64,000 nucleotides of DNA from Parabacteroides acidifaciens (GTDB lineage: Bacteria; Bacteroidota; Bacteroidia; Bacteroidales; Tannerellaceae), in the NCBI RefSeq assembly GCF_003363715.1, contig NZ_QREV01000026.1:1-64000 (forward strand). Direction: 5' to 3'. The translations under genes were made by a program, and so were the position numbers. This document shows, piece after piece, positions 1 through 8,753 of the stretch. Each line of letters starts with the position of its first letter. Position 1 is the stretch's first letter. The notes beneath the pieces are model-generated. The model was not told where the DNA came from. It did no database searches and saw nothing but the letters and a program-made list of their open reading frames with translations.

Positions 1-857
1 TGCTTAAACTCTTCCGGACTGATAGAAGTGGTCCAACGATTAGCATCCAACAGTTCGATATCATTCTTATAGTCGATAATCTGTTCCGGGAATGCTTCCC
101 ACTGGACAAGGTCTACCAAATGGGTCGTTACATCGACGATACCCTCGCCCTGCTGGGTCACATCGAAATACCAAACCGGACGTGTCAACGGTTTATTGTC
201 TACCAGCTTGAACAGATGGTGTACACTTTCTTTTACAATAGCCGGTTCTTCGGGAGAACCTTTCAACTGTTCACCATAGATTGCCGGAATAGTAGAAAGT
301 TCACGCTGCAACATAGTTGTGATCTCATTTCTTTCAGTCATGATATCATACAACATGATGTTCTTCTGCTTCGCAATATCGAAACATTCTTCGAGCAATT
401 TGAAATTCTGGCTATTAATAGCCATCGGCTTATCTGAAAGCACATTGATACCGGCTTCAAGTGTTTTTTTAATGTATTCGGTTTTCTTTCCATTATTTCC
501 TGCCTGAATCATGACATTGCCTTTCTTTTCAGCCAGCATTTTTTCCAGATAATCCGAACCGGTATAAACGATTTCATTCCACTGCGTCGGATTCTCCGCA
601 CGTGTATTAAAGCCCTCGATACGCTTTAGATGTTCATTCACATCGAAGCCAGTGGGTGCGTACACATAAACATCTTTAGAAACTTGCGGATAAGACACTT
701 TCTGCACTAACGCAGCATGGAAATGTCCCGGATCAAGCGTAATCAACTTGACCTCACCCGGCGCACCGGTAAAGCCTTCAGCCGCTTTTTCCTGTTTTGT
801 GTTACAGGAAGCTCCTACCAACAGAGCCGCCATAGAGAATAGAAGATAGTTTTTCAT
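1..857 (-). CDS. Gfo/Idh/MocA-like oxidoreductase, lipoprotein (partial, C-terminus outside window)
   Basis: The frame is open from an ATG at 857 to the window edge, giving about 285 residues. It starts MKNYLLFSMAALLVGASC, a signal peptide with a clear lipobox (VGASC), so the protein is probably lipid-anchored. A Rossmann-type NAD-binding half follows, with the DKPMAIN motif near residue 140; a D/E-K-P motif is the hallmark of the Gfo/Idh/MocA family. Exported members in Bacteroidetes are thought to act on sugars, but the substrate here is unknown. A TATCTTTG -7 element lies just upstream (913-920, minus). It is the last gene seen in the leftward cluster behind the susCD genes, so a role in glycan use is an inference from context. 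Confidence 0.8.
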   Translation of the reverse strand, partial: MKNYLLFSMAALLVGASCNTKQEKAAEGFTGAPGEVKLITLDPGHFHAALVQKVSYPQVSKDVYVYAPTGFDVNEHLKRIEGFNTRAENPTQWNEIVYTGSDYLEKMLAEKKGNVMIQAGNNGKKTEYIKKTLEAGINVLSDKPMAINSQNFKLLEECFDIAKQKNIMLYDIMTERNEITTMLQRELSTIPAIYGEQLKGSPEEPAIVKESVHHLFKLVDNKPLTRPVWYFDVTQQGEGIVDVTTHLVDLVQWEAFPEQIIDYKNDIELLDANRWTTSISPEEFK

Positions 858-912
858 ACTATTATTATTAAATTATTTGTAAGCTTTTCACTTCAAACTG
901 TATATATCGGGG

Positions 913-920
913 CAAAGATA
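913..920 (-). promoter_or_regulatory. Candidate -7 element for the Gfo/Idh/MocA gene
   Basis: On the minus strand this reads TATCTTTG, a perfect match to the Bacteroidetes -7 consensus TAnnTTTG. It lies about 55 bp upstream of the ATG at 857, in the short gap after the plug-domain gene. No good -33 TTTG is seen at 19-20 bp, so confidence is limited. Confidence 0.4.
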
Positions 921-931
921 ATAAAACATTT

Positions 932-1633
932 CTATTTTTTCGTCTTTATCACAATCACTCCATTCGCCCCTTTCGCTCCATAGCCTAAACCATCCTTAAT
1001 CACCTCTATCATCTGAACATCATTCACATGACAACCTTGATTTGCGGCACTGAATGTCGTTTCTGCGCCATCCAGGATAACCAGCGGATCAGTTGAAAGA
1101 TTCAAACTCTTTGAACCTCTGATGACAATCTTATCCTCCCCGTCCGAATAATTAAAACTAATACCCGGAATACAAGCTTTAATCGCCTCTTTTATTGTCA
1201 AATAGCCATTACGTTCTATCATTTGTGCCGTTATGACAGAGCCGCTACCGTATCTTTTAAAAACCAGTGTTTCAACGGATACGGAATTGGTAGAACCCTT
1301 ACCGTTATCGATCACCAGAGCATCACTTTTCACTTTCAGCAAAAGCTGCGTAACATCACCTAACAGAAATCTGGACCCCCTATTTCCTTTCAGATAAATG
1401 ACCACGCTATCCGTTGGCAACACATTCTTCAAAGAAAATTCGCCTTTCTTATCCGTCTTCTCTATGATCTTCGTATTGACAACACCAATACGAGCCCCTT
1501 TGACAGGTTTTCCATCCATATCGACAACACATCCTGTCACATCCTTCTTCTGTGCACACAAATCCAAACAATTTGAACTTGCAATAAAAACGACCAATAA
1601 TAAAAACACGATCTTTTTCATATCCATATTCAT
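932..1633 (-). CDS. Plug-only TonB-receptor-like protein with carboxypeptidase-regulatory-like domain
   Basis: The product is 233 aa with an N-terminal signal peptide ending near LDLCAQ. Residues about 33-110 form a CarboxypepD_reg-like domain (VTGCVVDMDGKPVKGARIGV). Residues about 130-233 resemble a TonB-receptor plug (PLVILDGAE, then GLGYGAKGANGVIVIKTKK). The chain stops where the outer-membrane beta-barrel would begin, so it cannot be a transporter by itself. Its start overlaps the stop of the upstream beta-propeller fragment by 4 bp (ATGA), which implies translational coupling. Possible roles are a periplasmic accessory protein or a scaffold; it could also be a stabilised receptor remnant. 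Start choice among the closely spaced Met codons is uncertain. Confidence 0.7.
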   Translation of the reverse strand: MNMDMKKIVFLLLVVFIASSNCLDLCAQKKDVTGCVVDMDGKPVKGARIGVVNTKIIEKTDKKGEFSLKNVLPTDSVVIYLKGNRGSRFLLGDVTQLLLKVKSDALVIDNGKGSTNSVSVETLVFKRYGSGSVITAQMIERNGYLTIKEAIKACIPGISFNYSDGEDKIVIRGSKSLNLSTDPLVILDGAETTFSAANQGCHVNDVQMIEVIKDGLGYGAKGANGVIVIKTKK

Positions 1634-1929
1634 TTTAAAGTTACTATCATTAACACCGGATTATCGTCCGGACTCAATTTCTTAACCAGCGCTTTCAATT
1701 CTGCAGACGGATTCGGTAACTGTTCATAAATAGCCAAAAGCTCGTCTGCCGTGAACCAAGTGACCATTTCATTTCCAGATGAAACAAATTTTGGCCAGAA
1801 GACAGGGCCACCATCAAGATCATTGCGGAAACCTAAGTATTTATGCTTGACAGGTTGGTCCAATAAAGTTAGCACACCCGATTCCTTATCAAATAAAGCA
1901 TGTACATTTGTAACTTTCACTTCCTGCAT
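1630..1929 (-). CDS. C-terminal fragment of a 6-bladed beta-propeller lipoprotein
   Basis: From the ATG at 1929 this gives 99 aa starting MQEVKVTNVHALF. The sequence resembles only the last quarter of Bacteroidetes 6-bladed beta-propeller proteins: a GFRNDLDGGPVFWPKF segment, then NPSAELKALVKKLSPDDNPVLMI at the extreme C-terminus. There is no signal peptide and the first blades are missing. The complete neighbour upstream ends in a related way (DLPDESNPIAVIVE). It is best read as the 3' remnant of a tandem paralogue, left by deletion or recombination. A longer form starting at TTG 1978-1980 would overlap the upstream gene and is less likely. Whether it is expressed is unknown. Confidence 0.55.
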   Translation of the reverse strand: MQEVKVTNVHALFDKESGVLTLLDQPVKHKYLGFRNDLDGGPVFWPKFVSSGNEMVTWFTADELLAIYEQLPNPSAELKALVKKLSPDDNPVLMIVTLK

Positions 1930-1969
1930 ATATCCACGAGAATTATGTCTTTTATAATTGAAAAAACAT

Positions 1970-3226
1970 CTATTCGACAATCACAGCAATCGGGTTACTT
2001 TCGTCAGGTAAATCAGACAAGAGCTGCCGTACTTGATTATCTTTTTTAGAAGGATTATCTTCGATCCATTCTTTCACTTCGGTTACGTCCAATAATCCAG
2101 CCAATTCACCTTTGGCGGTTGCTGTCTGGAGTGATTTAATGAAAAGCCCGTTTGCCGAATCGCTTATCATTCCTTTCGCCATGACCTTAACCTTTCCATT
2201 TCCTTTATCATAAATACCCCAGTACGTTTCGTCTTTGCCCAATCCTTTATAGTTAATCTCATAATAATTGGTTTGGAAAACAAAAAACAGGACTTTTTCA
2301 CCCTCCAGCACATAGTTGAAAGCAATCTTATCCTCGTTCCCTTCCGGATTATACCGCTCTTCATAAGGCCAATGCCTGAAACCTAAGTCAAAAACATATC
2401 GAGGTTCCAACAACTGATCCGATACACAATAAATGGTATCGTTAAAGTTCTCTTTAAAATAGACTTGATCACCGAATGTCCATAAACAAGGTTCCTTTGT
2501 ATAATCAAAGACGACTTTGTCGTTTTTCAAATACAAAATCAGGCAACGAGTAGAAACAGGAATATTTCCATACCCTCCCAAAAAAATTGGTGTCCTGAAG
2601 AGTTCAAAAGGTATCGTATCATCTTGATTCACGATTTCACTTTGTACCTTTTTATTCGGGACATTATATGAAAATATTTTGTCTTCATACTTGTTGAATA
2701 GAGTTTTTGAGTAAAAATACAAATTGCCTCCGTTTCCGATTATAGACAATCCTTGCAACCTTGGCATCCCTTCCGGCAGATTGATATGCTCCAACGGATT
2801 TCCATCCGCATCAAAACGTAAAATCCGTTGACCTTCTGTCTGGATATAGATGATGCCCGACACATCGTCCGTCCAAAAAACTGGAAGACCATCCTGCAAT
2901 AGATATTCATCCGCCCCTTGCCCGATCTTCCCGATGCATCTGATAAATTTACCGGTCTTACGATCGAACATTTTTACCGGTTGCTCACGAGAGCCAACAA
3001 GCAATCTATCTTTCAATATCCTGATATAAGCCCTATCTCCTATCAGAGACTCATCTGTTGTTTCCAACGACACATAATCAATATGATACCCGATGTCCTC
3101 CACCGAAATTTCTTCAAGTTGTTCCAATGCTTGACTCAAGTTAATGGTCATGGTTTTCTCTTCCACTTTTTTACTTGAACAAGCCCACCCGACTACCACC
3201 AATATGACAAATACGATTTTCTTCAT
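1970..3226 (-). CDS. 6-bladed beta-propeller lipoprotein
   Basis: The product is 418 aa. It starts MKKIVFVILVVVGWACSS, a lipoprotein signal with the Cys at residue 16. The mature part carries repeated beta-rich segments (KMFDRKTGKFIRCIGKIG, ILRFDADGNPLEHI) typical of the Bacteroidetes 6-bladed beta-propeller family. These proteins are common beside susCD genes and are presumed surface or periplasmic binding proteins without known catalysis. The gene follows the second susCD pair after about 195 bp that contain a terminator-like hairpin, so it may have its own promoter. A truncated paralogue lies directly downstream. The family call is fairly sure; the ligand is unknown. Confidence 0.75.
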   Translation of the reverse strand: MKKIVFVILVVVGWACSSKKVEEKTMTINLSQALEQLEEISVEDIGYHIDYVSLETTDESLIGDRAYIRILKDRLLVGSREQPVKMFDRKTGKFIRCIGKIGQGADEYLLQDGLPVFWTDDVSGIIYIQTEGQRILRFDADGNPLEHINLPEGMPRLQGLSIIGNGGNLYFYSKTLFNKYEDKIFSYNVPNKKVQSEIVNQDDTIPFELFRTPIFLGGYGNIPVSTRCLILYLKNDKVVFDYTKEPCLWTFGDQVYFKENFNDTIYCVSDQLLEPRYVFDLGFRHWPYEERYNPEGNEDKIAFNYVLEGEKVLFFVFQTNYYEINYKGLGKDETYWGIYDKGNGKVKVMAKGMISDSANGLFIKSLQTATAKGELAGLLDVTEVKEWIEDNPSKKDNQVRQLLSDLPDESNPIAVIVE

Positions 3227-3318
3227 GATTAACTCTTAATATATGGTTTTATTTGAATTCCCATCTTGAGGGTGTCTATTAAAATCAATACTAACAATAA
3301 TATCGATACCCACATAAA

Positions 3319-3404
3319 AAGAGGCATGGCTTACGGGAGATTAGCTCGCTTGCAGTCTTCCCGACGGCACATGCCTCTTACGCGTTGTTGTTATGTGTAT
3401 CGCG
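3319..3404 (-). terminator. Two-hairpin 3' element / terminator behind susD (copy 1)
   Basis: Read on the minus strand after the susD stop, this holds a small hairpin (CGCG arms at 3381-3384 and 3401-3404). A long one follows, with 10-bp arms AAGAGGCATG and CATGCCTCTT (3319-3328 and 3370-3379) and a T-run. Inside the long hairpin a second stem forms between CGGGA and TCCCG segments. The same element, with loop differences, follows the other susD at 8646-8738. It most likely terminates each susCD transcript; conservation of the inner part suggests it may do more. Confidence 0.7.
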
Positions 3405-3420
3405 CTTTTTTGTCGACTTG

Positions 3421-5310
3421 TTATTTAGCCGGCGTTTCTTCGCCCACTTTCAACGGGGTTATGTTGTTTTCAGCGCCCGGATAACCGATGTTCTGGTTCA
3501 GTACACCACCATAATTGGTATTGATGGCACTTGCCGGAACCGGCCACAAAATATGATGTACGCTAATCTTATATTCGGCCCATTTATGCTTAACTCCTTT
3601 ATTATAGAAATTATTCTTAGCCGTTACCCAGTCATACCAAAAGTTATAACCTGTTTCTTTGATATTCGAACCTGTACCTCCAGGACCGGACAGATTATCC
3701 AATTTATATACCCGTCCGCCAAAAACTTCACAAGGTTTTCCTGTTCTTGCATAAATATAGGATATACGCACCAACTCCAAATGACGGTTTTCTTCGTAAT
3801 ATAGTTCGCGGGCACGTTCGTCCAGAATGGCTCCAATATTAATATCAGCAGCTGTCAGTGGATCTGCACCCGCACGCTCACGAACCACATTCAGCATATT
3901 TGCTGCTTCCTGAAGCTGATCTTTCCAATAATAGCATTCTCCCATCATCAGATACACTTCTGCCGAGCGGTAAATATACCAAGGAGTTTCACCTCCTGCC
4001 CATTGTTGTTGCAGTGGATCCGGGACAAATACTTTATAATGCGGCCACATAAACCAGCAACGGATGGAATCTTCCACTGACATAGCCGGATTCTTTACAA
4101 AATTCTTACCGTACCACTCATTCTTCCCTTTCAAGCTCGGATTATTATAATGCAAATCCTCCATACGCCTCCAACTATCGTGATTGTTCGGACTTCGCAA
4201 ATCATTTTTCTCCTTATCCGTCCAAATCGTATACTGGAAATAATTTGTCGGACGAGCACGTCCGATACCACGACCGTATGTTTTATTCAAATCCATTTCC
4301 GGATCTGTCTCGTCGGCTGCGATGTTTACGCTCGTTCCGGTTTGACCATCCGGCGTTTTAATCGCACCGCTATTCCAAAAGGGGACACCGTTACGCATCG
4401 TCTGTATACGGTCGGAACCATCCACTTCCGGATAGGCTACAACATACATCAGACCTTCCGTATTACTCATATCCAGTTTGGCCTCCACACTATGCAAATC
4501 ATGCATCAAATTTGTATGGGCTTTTGACTGGTTAGCTGTAAAACGAGTAGTCATCAAAGGATGATTGGCAACTATTTCTTTTCCGACAGCCAATGCCCGG
4601 TCAAAATCACCTAATGTCATGCAGATTTTCATCAATAAAACCCCACAAGCCGCTTTTGAAGTTTTTCCTCGATCCACTTTTTCAGGAACCCATTGGTAGG
4701 CGTACTCCATTTCTTCCTTCATCTTCTCCAAAATACTCCAACGGTCATAAGAATAGAAATCATATTTCGGAATAGTAAGCTCCCCATCTATAAACGGGAC
4801 ATCTCCGAACTGATGCGTTAACTTGAAATAGCGATACGCACGCTGAAAATAAGCAGCTCCTAAAACGGCATTTTTTTCCGCCTCGTTTTTAAAGGTGGCA
4901 GCGTCCAAACGGGAAATAACCACATTGGAATACTTTATTGCTTTAAAGCCCTCGTACCAATACCAACCGGTTTTGGTTTTATCCCCATTATTCAGATCCA
5001 TATCCGGCAGTAATGTATTATCCATATCCATCTGCGGACCGGCTTTATCAGTCGTTCCCTCCACACAAATATCGGACTGTACCATCTCCGTTACAATAGG
5101 AGCTGCATCCCCGAAAAACTCATGACGCATATTACGTTCGCAGGAAGTCAAGGCGCCATAAAGCCCTTCAGCATTTACATATGCATTTTCAGGTGTATAA
5201 AATGACAGTGGTTTGGGTTCCAACCAGGAGTCACTACAAGCCACTATTGTCGTCAACAAAGCTGCAGTACCGCCCAAAACCGTATATTTTCTTATATTTA
5301 TCTTTTTCAT
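3421..5310 (-). CDS. SusD/RagB-family outer-membrane glycan-binding lipoprotein (pair 2)
   Basis: The product is 629 aa, starting MKKINIRKYTVLGG, with a lipobox at TTIVAC (Cys about residue 25) followed by SDSWLEPKPLSFYTPENAY. This N-terminus and the TPR-rich helical body (AAYFQRAYRYFKLTHQFGDVPF; RSAEVYLMMGECYYWK; ERARELYYEENRHLELVR) are diagnostic of SusD-like nutrient-binding proteins. SusD forms a lid on the SusC transporter and captures glycans or other large nutrients. It is a close paralogue of the SusD at 8754-10646 and shares its C-terminus (NIGYPGAENNITPLKVGEE). It starts 19 bp after the stop of its susC partner. Substrate is not deducible; no glycoside hydrolase is adjacent. Confidence 0.93.
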   Translation of the reverse strand: MKKINIRKYTVLGGTAALLTTIVACSDSWLEPKPLSFYTPENAYVNAEGLYGALTSCERNMRHEFFGDAAPIVTEMVQSDICVEGTTDKAGPQMDMDNTLLPDMDLNNGDKTKTGWYWYEGFKAIKYSNVVISRLDAATFKNEAEKNAVLGAAYFQRAYRYFKLTHQFGDVPFIDGELTIPKYDFYSYDRWSILEKMKEEMEYAYQWVPEKVDRGKTSKAACGVLLMKICMTLGDFDRALAVGKEIVANHPLMTTRFTANQSKAHTNLMHDLHSVEAKLDMSNTEGLMYVVAYPEVDGSDRIQTMRNGVPFWNSGAIKTPDGQTGTSVNIAADETDPEMDLNKTYGRGIGRARPTNYFQYTIWTDKEKNDLRSPNNHDSWRRMEDLHYNNPSLKGKNEWYGKNFVKNPAMSVEDSIRCWFMWPHYKVFVPDPLQQQWAGGETPWYIYRSAEVYLMMGECYYWKDQLQEAANMLNVVRERAGADPLTAADINIGAILDERARELYYEENRHLELVRISYIYARTGKPCEVFGGRVYKLDNLSGPGGTGSNIKETGYNFWYDWVTAKNNFYNKGVKHKWAEYKISVHHILWPVPASAINTNYGGVLNQNIGYPGAENNITPLKVGEETPAK

Positions 5311-5329
5311 ATTTGCTCTGATTTTTTAA

Positions 5330-8300
5330 TTATAAAGTAAAGTTCACACTCAAATTATAGGTACGAGGAGTCGGAACTCCTGTTTCCGGATCCCAGAAAT
5401 CCCAATGGGGAGAGAATACAGCTACATTACGTACACTCATAGACACACGCATATCTTGTACGAAGACTTTCTTTAGGAAATTCTTCGGGACATTATAAGA
5501 CAGGGTGATATTGTCCAAACGGATAAAAGACTTTTCAAGATAATTAGTTCCTATATTTTTAGAGCCGATACGGGCATAGTCATTTATCGGATTTTCCGGC
5601 ATCCAGTGAGGCTGGACATACTCAGTACAACGGTCCGGGAAGTTAGAAACATTGGCTGCACGGTTGAAAGAAGCATAATGCCCCCACTGCGAATACATCA
5701 TGAATGATAAAGACAAATTCTTATAAAATGTGAACTCATTCCGGAACGTCCAACGGAACTGCGGAGTTTTGTTTTTCTGGAATACTTTATCCTTATCCGT
5801 CATCACTCCATCTTTATCCAAATCCAGATATTTGAAGTCGCCAGGCTGGCAACCATATTTGGCAGCCTCCTCCGCTTCATCCATCTGCCATACACCATCG
5901 CGTACATAGTCCCAAATCTGTTCGGTGTCATGCCCGATAAACCATTTGTTTTTAATGTCATCTGCCTCTTTCTGTCCGATAACATTACCATTATCATCTA
6001 CAACATCTACCATTTCCCCATACAAATGAGTGACCTTTCTACGGTTCAAAGAAAAGTTGCCGGTTGCCGACCATGAAAAGTTTTCCTTTTTGATAATATT
6101 GGCATTGAGAGATATCTCGAATCCCTTATTCTTGATTTCACCTAAATTAGATGCCACACTGTTGAAACCGGTAATTTCCGGTAGGACACGGTCCACTAAC
6201 AAATCGTTTGTTTTCGACACATAAAATTCCATCGATCCACCGATGATATCGTTAAACAGGGAATAATCCAATCCGACATTATAAGATGTCGTCCTTTCCC
6301 ATTTTAAAGCTCTATTCGACATACGGTTTACGTACAACTGGGAAGAAGTATAAATAGTACCGTTTTGATCGATGTAAGGATGTAATCCTGAAGTCAGGTC
6401 GGAAAGAGCTTCATACTGGCCGATATCACGGTTACCATTCTGTCCCCAGGATACTCTCAATTTACCATAATTCAACCAGGAACTCATATTTTCCATAAAC
6501 CTTTCAGAGCTAAAGGTCCATCCTAATGCAACAGCCGGAAAAACGGCTCTCGGATGCATTTGTCCAAAAGCAGAATAACCATCGCGACGAACAGATGCTG
6601 TTAACATATAACGGTTTTTAAAGGAATAGAATAAACGTCCCATCAATGCATCACCTGTTTTATACGTATCGTCACTCTCTACCAAAGGAACGGTTCCGGC
6701 TTGTAAGCGGTGATATCCCAAAATATCGCTTGGTGAATAATTAGATGCTTTTGCCGTCTGTTTCCAGGATTGGCCTTTTTCCGCGTTAATCAAAAACGTA
6801 GCTTCGACAGTATGCAATTTATTAAATTCACGCCTCCAGCTGAAGATATTATCAATCTGCCAACTGAATTTCTTACGTGTCGTACGCACAGAGCTACCGC
6901 CTTGACTTGCCCAGTTTTCATTTTCAGAAGACTCATGGCTGTATAATTCGTAAAATTCATAATGCGGAGTAAAATTCATCTGATATTCAATACCAAACGG
7001 CAGTGATACTTTGGCATACATATTAGCATCCAATGTAGAATACATCTTTTTTCGGTCGCGATACAAATTATCATAAAACGGATTCACAGGAGTAGCGTCT
7101 CCTGTCGGCCAACGGCGGTATGGGCTGTCCGGATCGTCCAAGTTATTAGAGCCGTACGGGGAAATCCGAATCATTTGTTCCCAATCACAAAGCCAGTATT
7201 TATCTTTATCGTTATTCCCGTTCGAATCATAATTATTTAAATCCTTCTCATCACGTGAAGAAAAGCTGGACCGCAAACCTACTGTCAGGAAATTGGTAAT
7301 CTTCGATTCCAGATTCAAACGTGTACGGAAATTTGTCATTTTGTCGCCCGTTATAATTCCTTCCCGATCTGAATAACCCAATGACCAGTAATATGACATA
7401 TTATCCGTACGATTTGAAACACTGGCTGTATAGTCTTGCTGGAAACCTGTCTGAAAGACCAGATCATCCCAAGCGGTCTCATTTCCTATCATATAATTAT
7501 CTATTTCCGGCGCCTTAAAATCCAAACGAGCCAACCAGGAACGAACCAAATCATCTTCTGAAACGGAGGAAACCGGAGTCTTTTGCGTATAATTATACCA
7601 AGTTAACTGATCAACATTCTGCAACTTGCGAGGATCACTAAAAATCTCCGGATACTTAGCCAGATATTCGGCCGAATTACGGGTAACTTCATAATCCTGA
7701 CGATATTTCACAAAACCTTCACCATCCAATATTTTTTGTTGATTAGCAACCTGTACAAACCCTATGTTTGTATTAAAATTAACAACAGGTTTACCAGCTT
7801 TTCCTTTTTTTGTCGTAACAACAACTACCCCATTTGCGGCCTTTGCTCCATAAACAGCTGCAGAACTGGCATCTTTCAAAACATCAATCGCCTCAATATC
7901 AACCGGATTAATATCATTAAGAGATCCTTCAAAAATCACTCCATCCAAGACAATCAGAGGAGATGATCCAGCCTTTAACGTATTTTTCCCTCGAATTTGC
8001 AAACTTGATTGGTCTTTTGCACCAGTCGACATACCAATATTTAAACCCGGAGAATTAGCACGCATCAAATCCTGAATGGAACCAGGAGCTTCGGCAACCA
8101 ATTGATCAGTCTTAATAGTCGAAATCGCACCAGTTAAATCTTTTTTCTTTGCCGTACCATAACCAATAACAACGACTTCTTCCAGATTTTGTGTATCTTC
8201 CTTCAATTTCACATTAATCTTGTTTTGCTTACCTGCCGGAATTTCCTGTGCCAGATAACCAATGTAAGAAAAGACCAATACGACATTCTTACCGGAAACG

Positions 8301-8533
8301 GAAATACTGTATTCCCCATTAATATCGGTTATGGAACCATTAGTCGTCCCTTTCTGTAAAACATTAACCCCGATAAGAGGTTCGCCCGACATGTCTACGA
8401 CTTTTCCGGTAATCGGTAAGTTCTGAGCAGATACTCCTCCAATATTTATTATACAGAGGAAGATTATCAGGAGATATGCATATCTCCTGATAGCCAAGTA
8501 ATTACTTGGAGATTCAGTTGTCCATTTTTTCAT
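5330..8533 (-). CDS. SusC/RagA-family TonB-linked outer-membrane transporter (pair 2)
   Basis: The product is 1067 aa with a signal peptide ending at GGVSAQ. A CarboxypepD_reg-like domain follows (residues about 40-115, PITGKVVDMSGEPLIGVNVL), then the EEVVVIGYGTAKKKDLTGAI linker, the plug (about 135-250, AANGVVVVTTKKGKAGKP) and a long beta-barrel ending in YNLSVNFTL, the usual SusC terminus. It imports the ligand captured by SusD, energised by TonB-ExbBD. There is no N-terminal STN domain, so it is not of the anti-sigma-signalling type. It is paralogous along its length to the SusC at 10666-13803. About 220 bp with a terminator separate it from the upstream susD, so it likely has its own promoter. 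Confidence 0.95.
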   Translation of the reverse strand: MKKWTTESPSNYLAIRRYAYLLIIFLCIINIGGVSAQNLPITGKVVDMSGEPLIGVNVLQKGTTNGSITDINGEYSISVSGKNVVLVFSYIGYLAQEIPAGKQNKINVKLKEDTQNLEEVVVIGYGTAKKKDLTGAISTIKTDQLVAEAPGSIQDLMRANSPGLNIGMSTGAKDQSSLQIRGKNTLKAGSSPLIVLDGVIFEGSLNDINPVDIEAIDVLKDASSAAVYGAKAANGVVVVTTKKGKAGKPVVNFNTNIGFVQVANQQKILDGEGFVKYRQDYEVTRNSAEYLAKYPEIFSDPRKLQNVDQLTWYNYTQKTPVSSVSEDDLVRSWLARLDFKAPEIDNYMIGNETAWDDLVFQTGFQQDYTASVSNRTDNMSYYWSLGYSDREGIITGDKMTNFRTRLNLESKITNFLTVGLRSSFSSRDEKDLNNYDSNGNNDKDKYWLCDWEQMIRISPYGSNNLDDPDSPYRRWPTGDATPVNPFYDNLYRDRKKMYSTLDANMYAKVSLPFGIEYQMNFTPHYEFYELYSHESSENENWASQGGSSVRTTRKKFSWQIDNIFSWRREFNKLHTVEATFLINAEKGQSWKQTAKASNYSPSDILGYHRLQAGTVPLVESDDTYKTGDALMGRLFYSFKNRYMLTASVRRDGYSAFGQMHPRAVFPAVALGWTFSSERFMENMSSWLNYGKLRVSWGQNGNRDIGQYEALSDLTSGLHPYIDQNGTIYTSSQLYVNRMSNRALKWERTTSYNVGLDYSLFNDIIGGSMEFYVSKTNDLLVDRVLPEITGFNSVASNLGEIKNKGFEISLNANIIKKENFSWSATGNFSLNRRKVTHLYGEMVDVVDDNGNVIGQKEADDIKNKWFIGHDTEQIWDYVRDGVWQMDEAEEAAKYGCQPGDFKYLDLDKDGVMTDKDKVFQKNKTPQFRWTFRNEFTFYKNLSLSFMMYSQWGHYASFNRAANVSNFPDRCTEYVQPHWMPENPINDYARIGSKNIGTNYLEKSFIRLDNITLSYNVPKNFLKKVFVQDMRVSMSVRNVAVFSPHWDFWDPETGVPTPRTYNLSVNFTL

Positions 8534-8645
8534 ACTAATATTATTTAAATTTAACCTGACACAATATTAGAGAGAAAAGAGACTTGTAACATAGCCTTTT
8601 TTTGCAAATAATAAGACTATGTTTGCAACTTCAACTACAGAAAAA

Positions 8646-8738
8646 AAGAGGCATGGCCTGCGGGAGTAATAAAGCTCGCTTGCTGTCTTCCCGACGGCAC
8701 ATGCCTCTTGCGCGTTGTTGTTGTTATGTGTATCGCGC
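8646..8738 (-). terminator. Two-hairpin 3' element / terminator behind susD (copy 2)
   Basis: This is the second copy of the element at 3319-3404. The long hairpin has the same 10-bp arms (8646-8655 and 8700-8709) followed on the minus strand by a T-run. The small hairpin here has 5-bp GCGCG/CGCGC arms (8710-8714 and 8734-8738). Loop lengths differ between copies while stems are kept, which supports an RNA function. It should separate transcription of the two susCD pairs. Confidence 0.7.
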
Positions 8739-8753
8739 TTTCTTGCCGATTTG

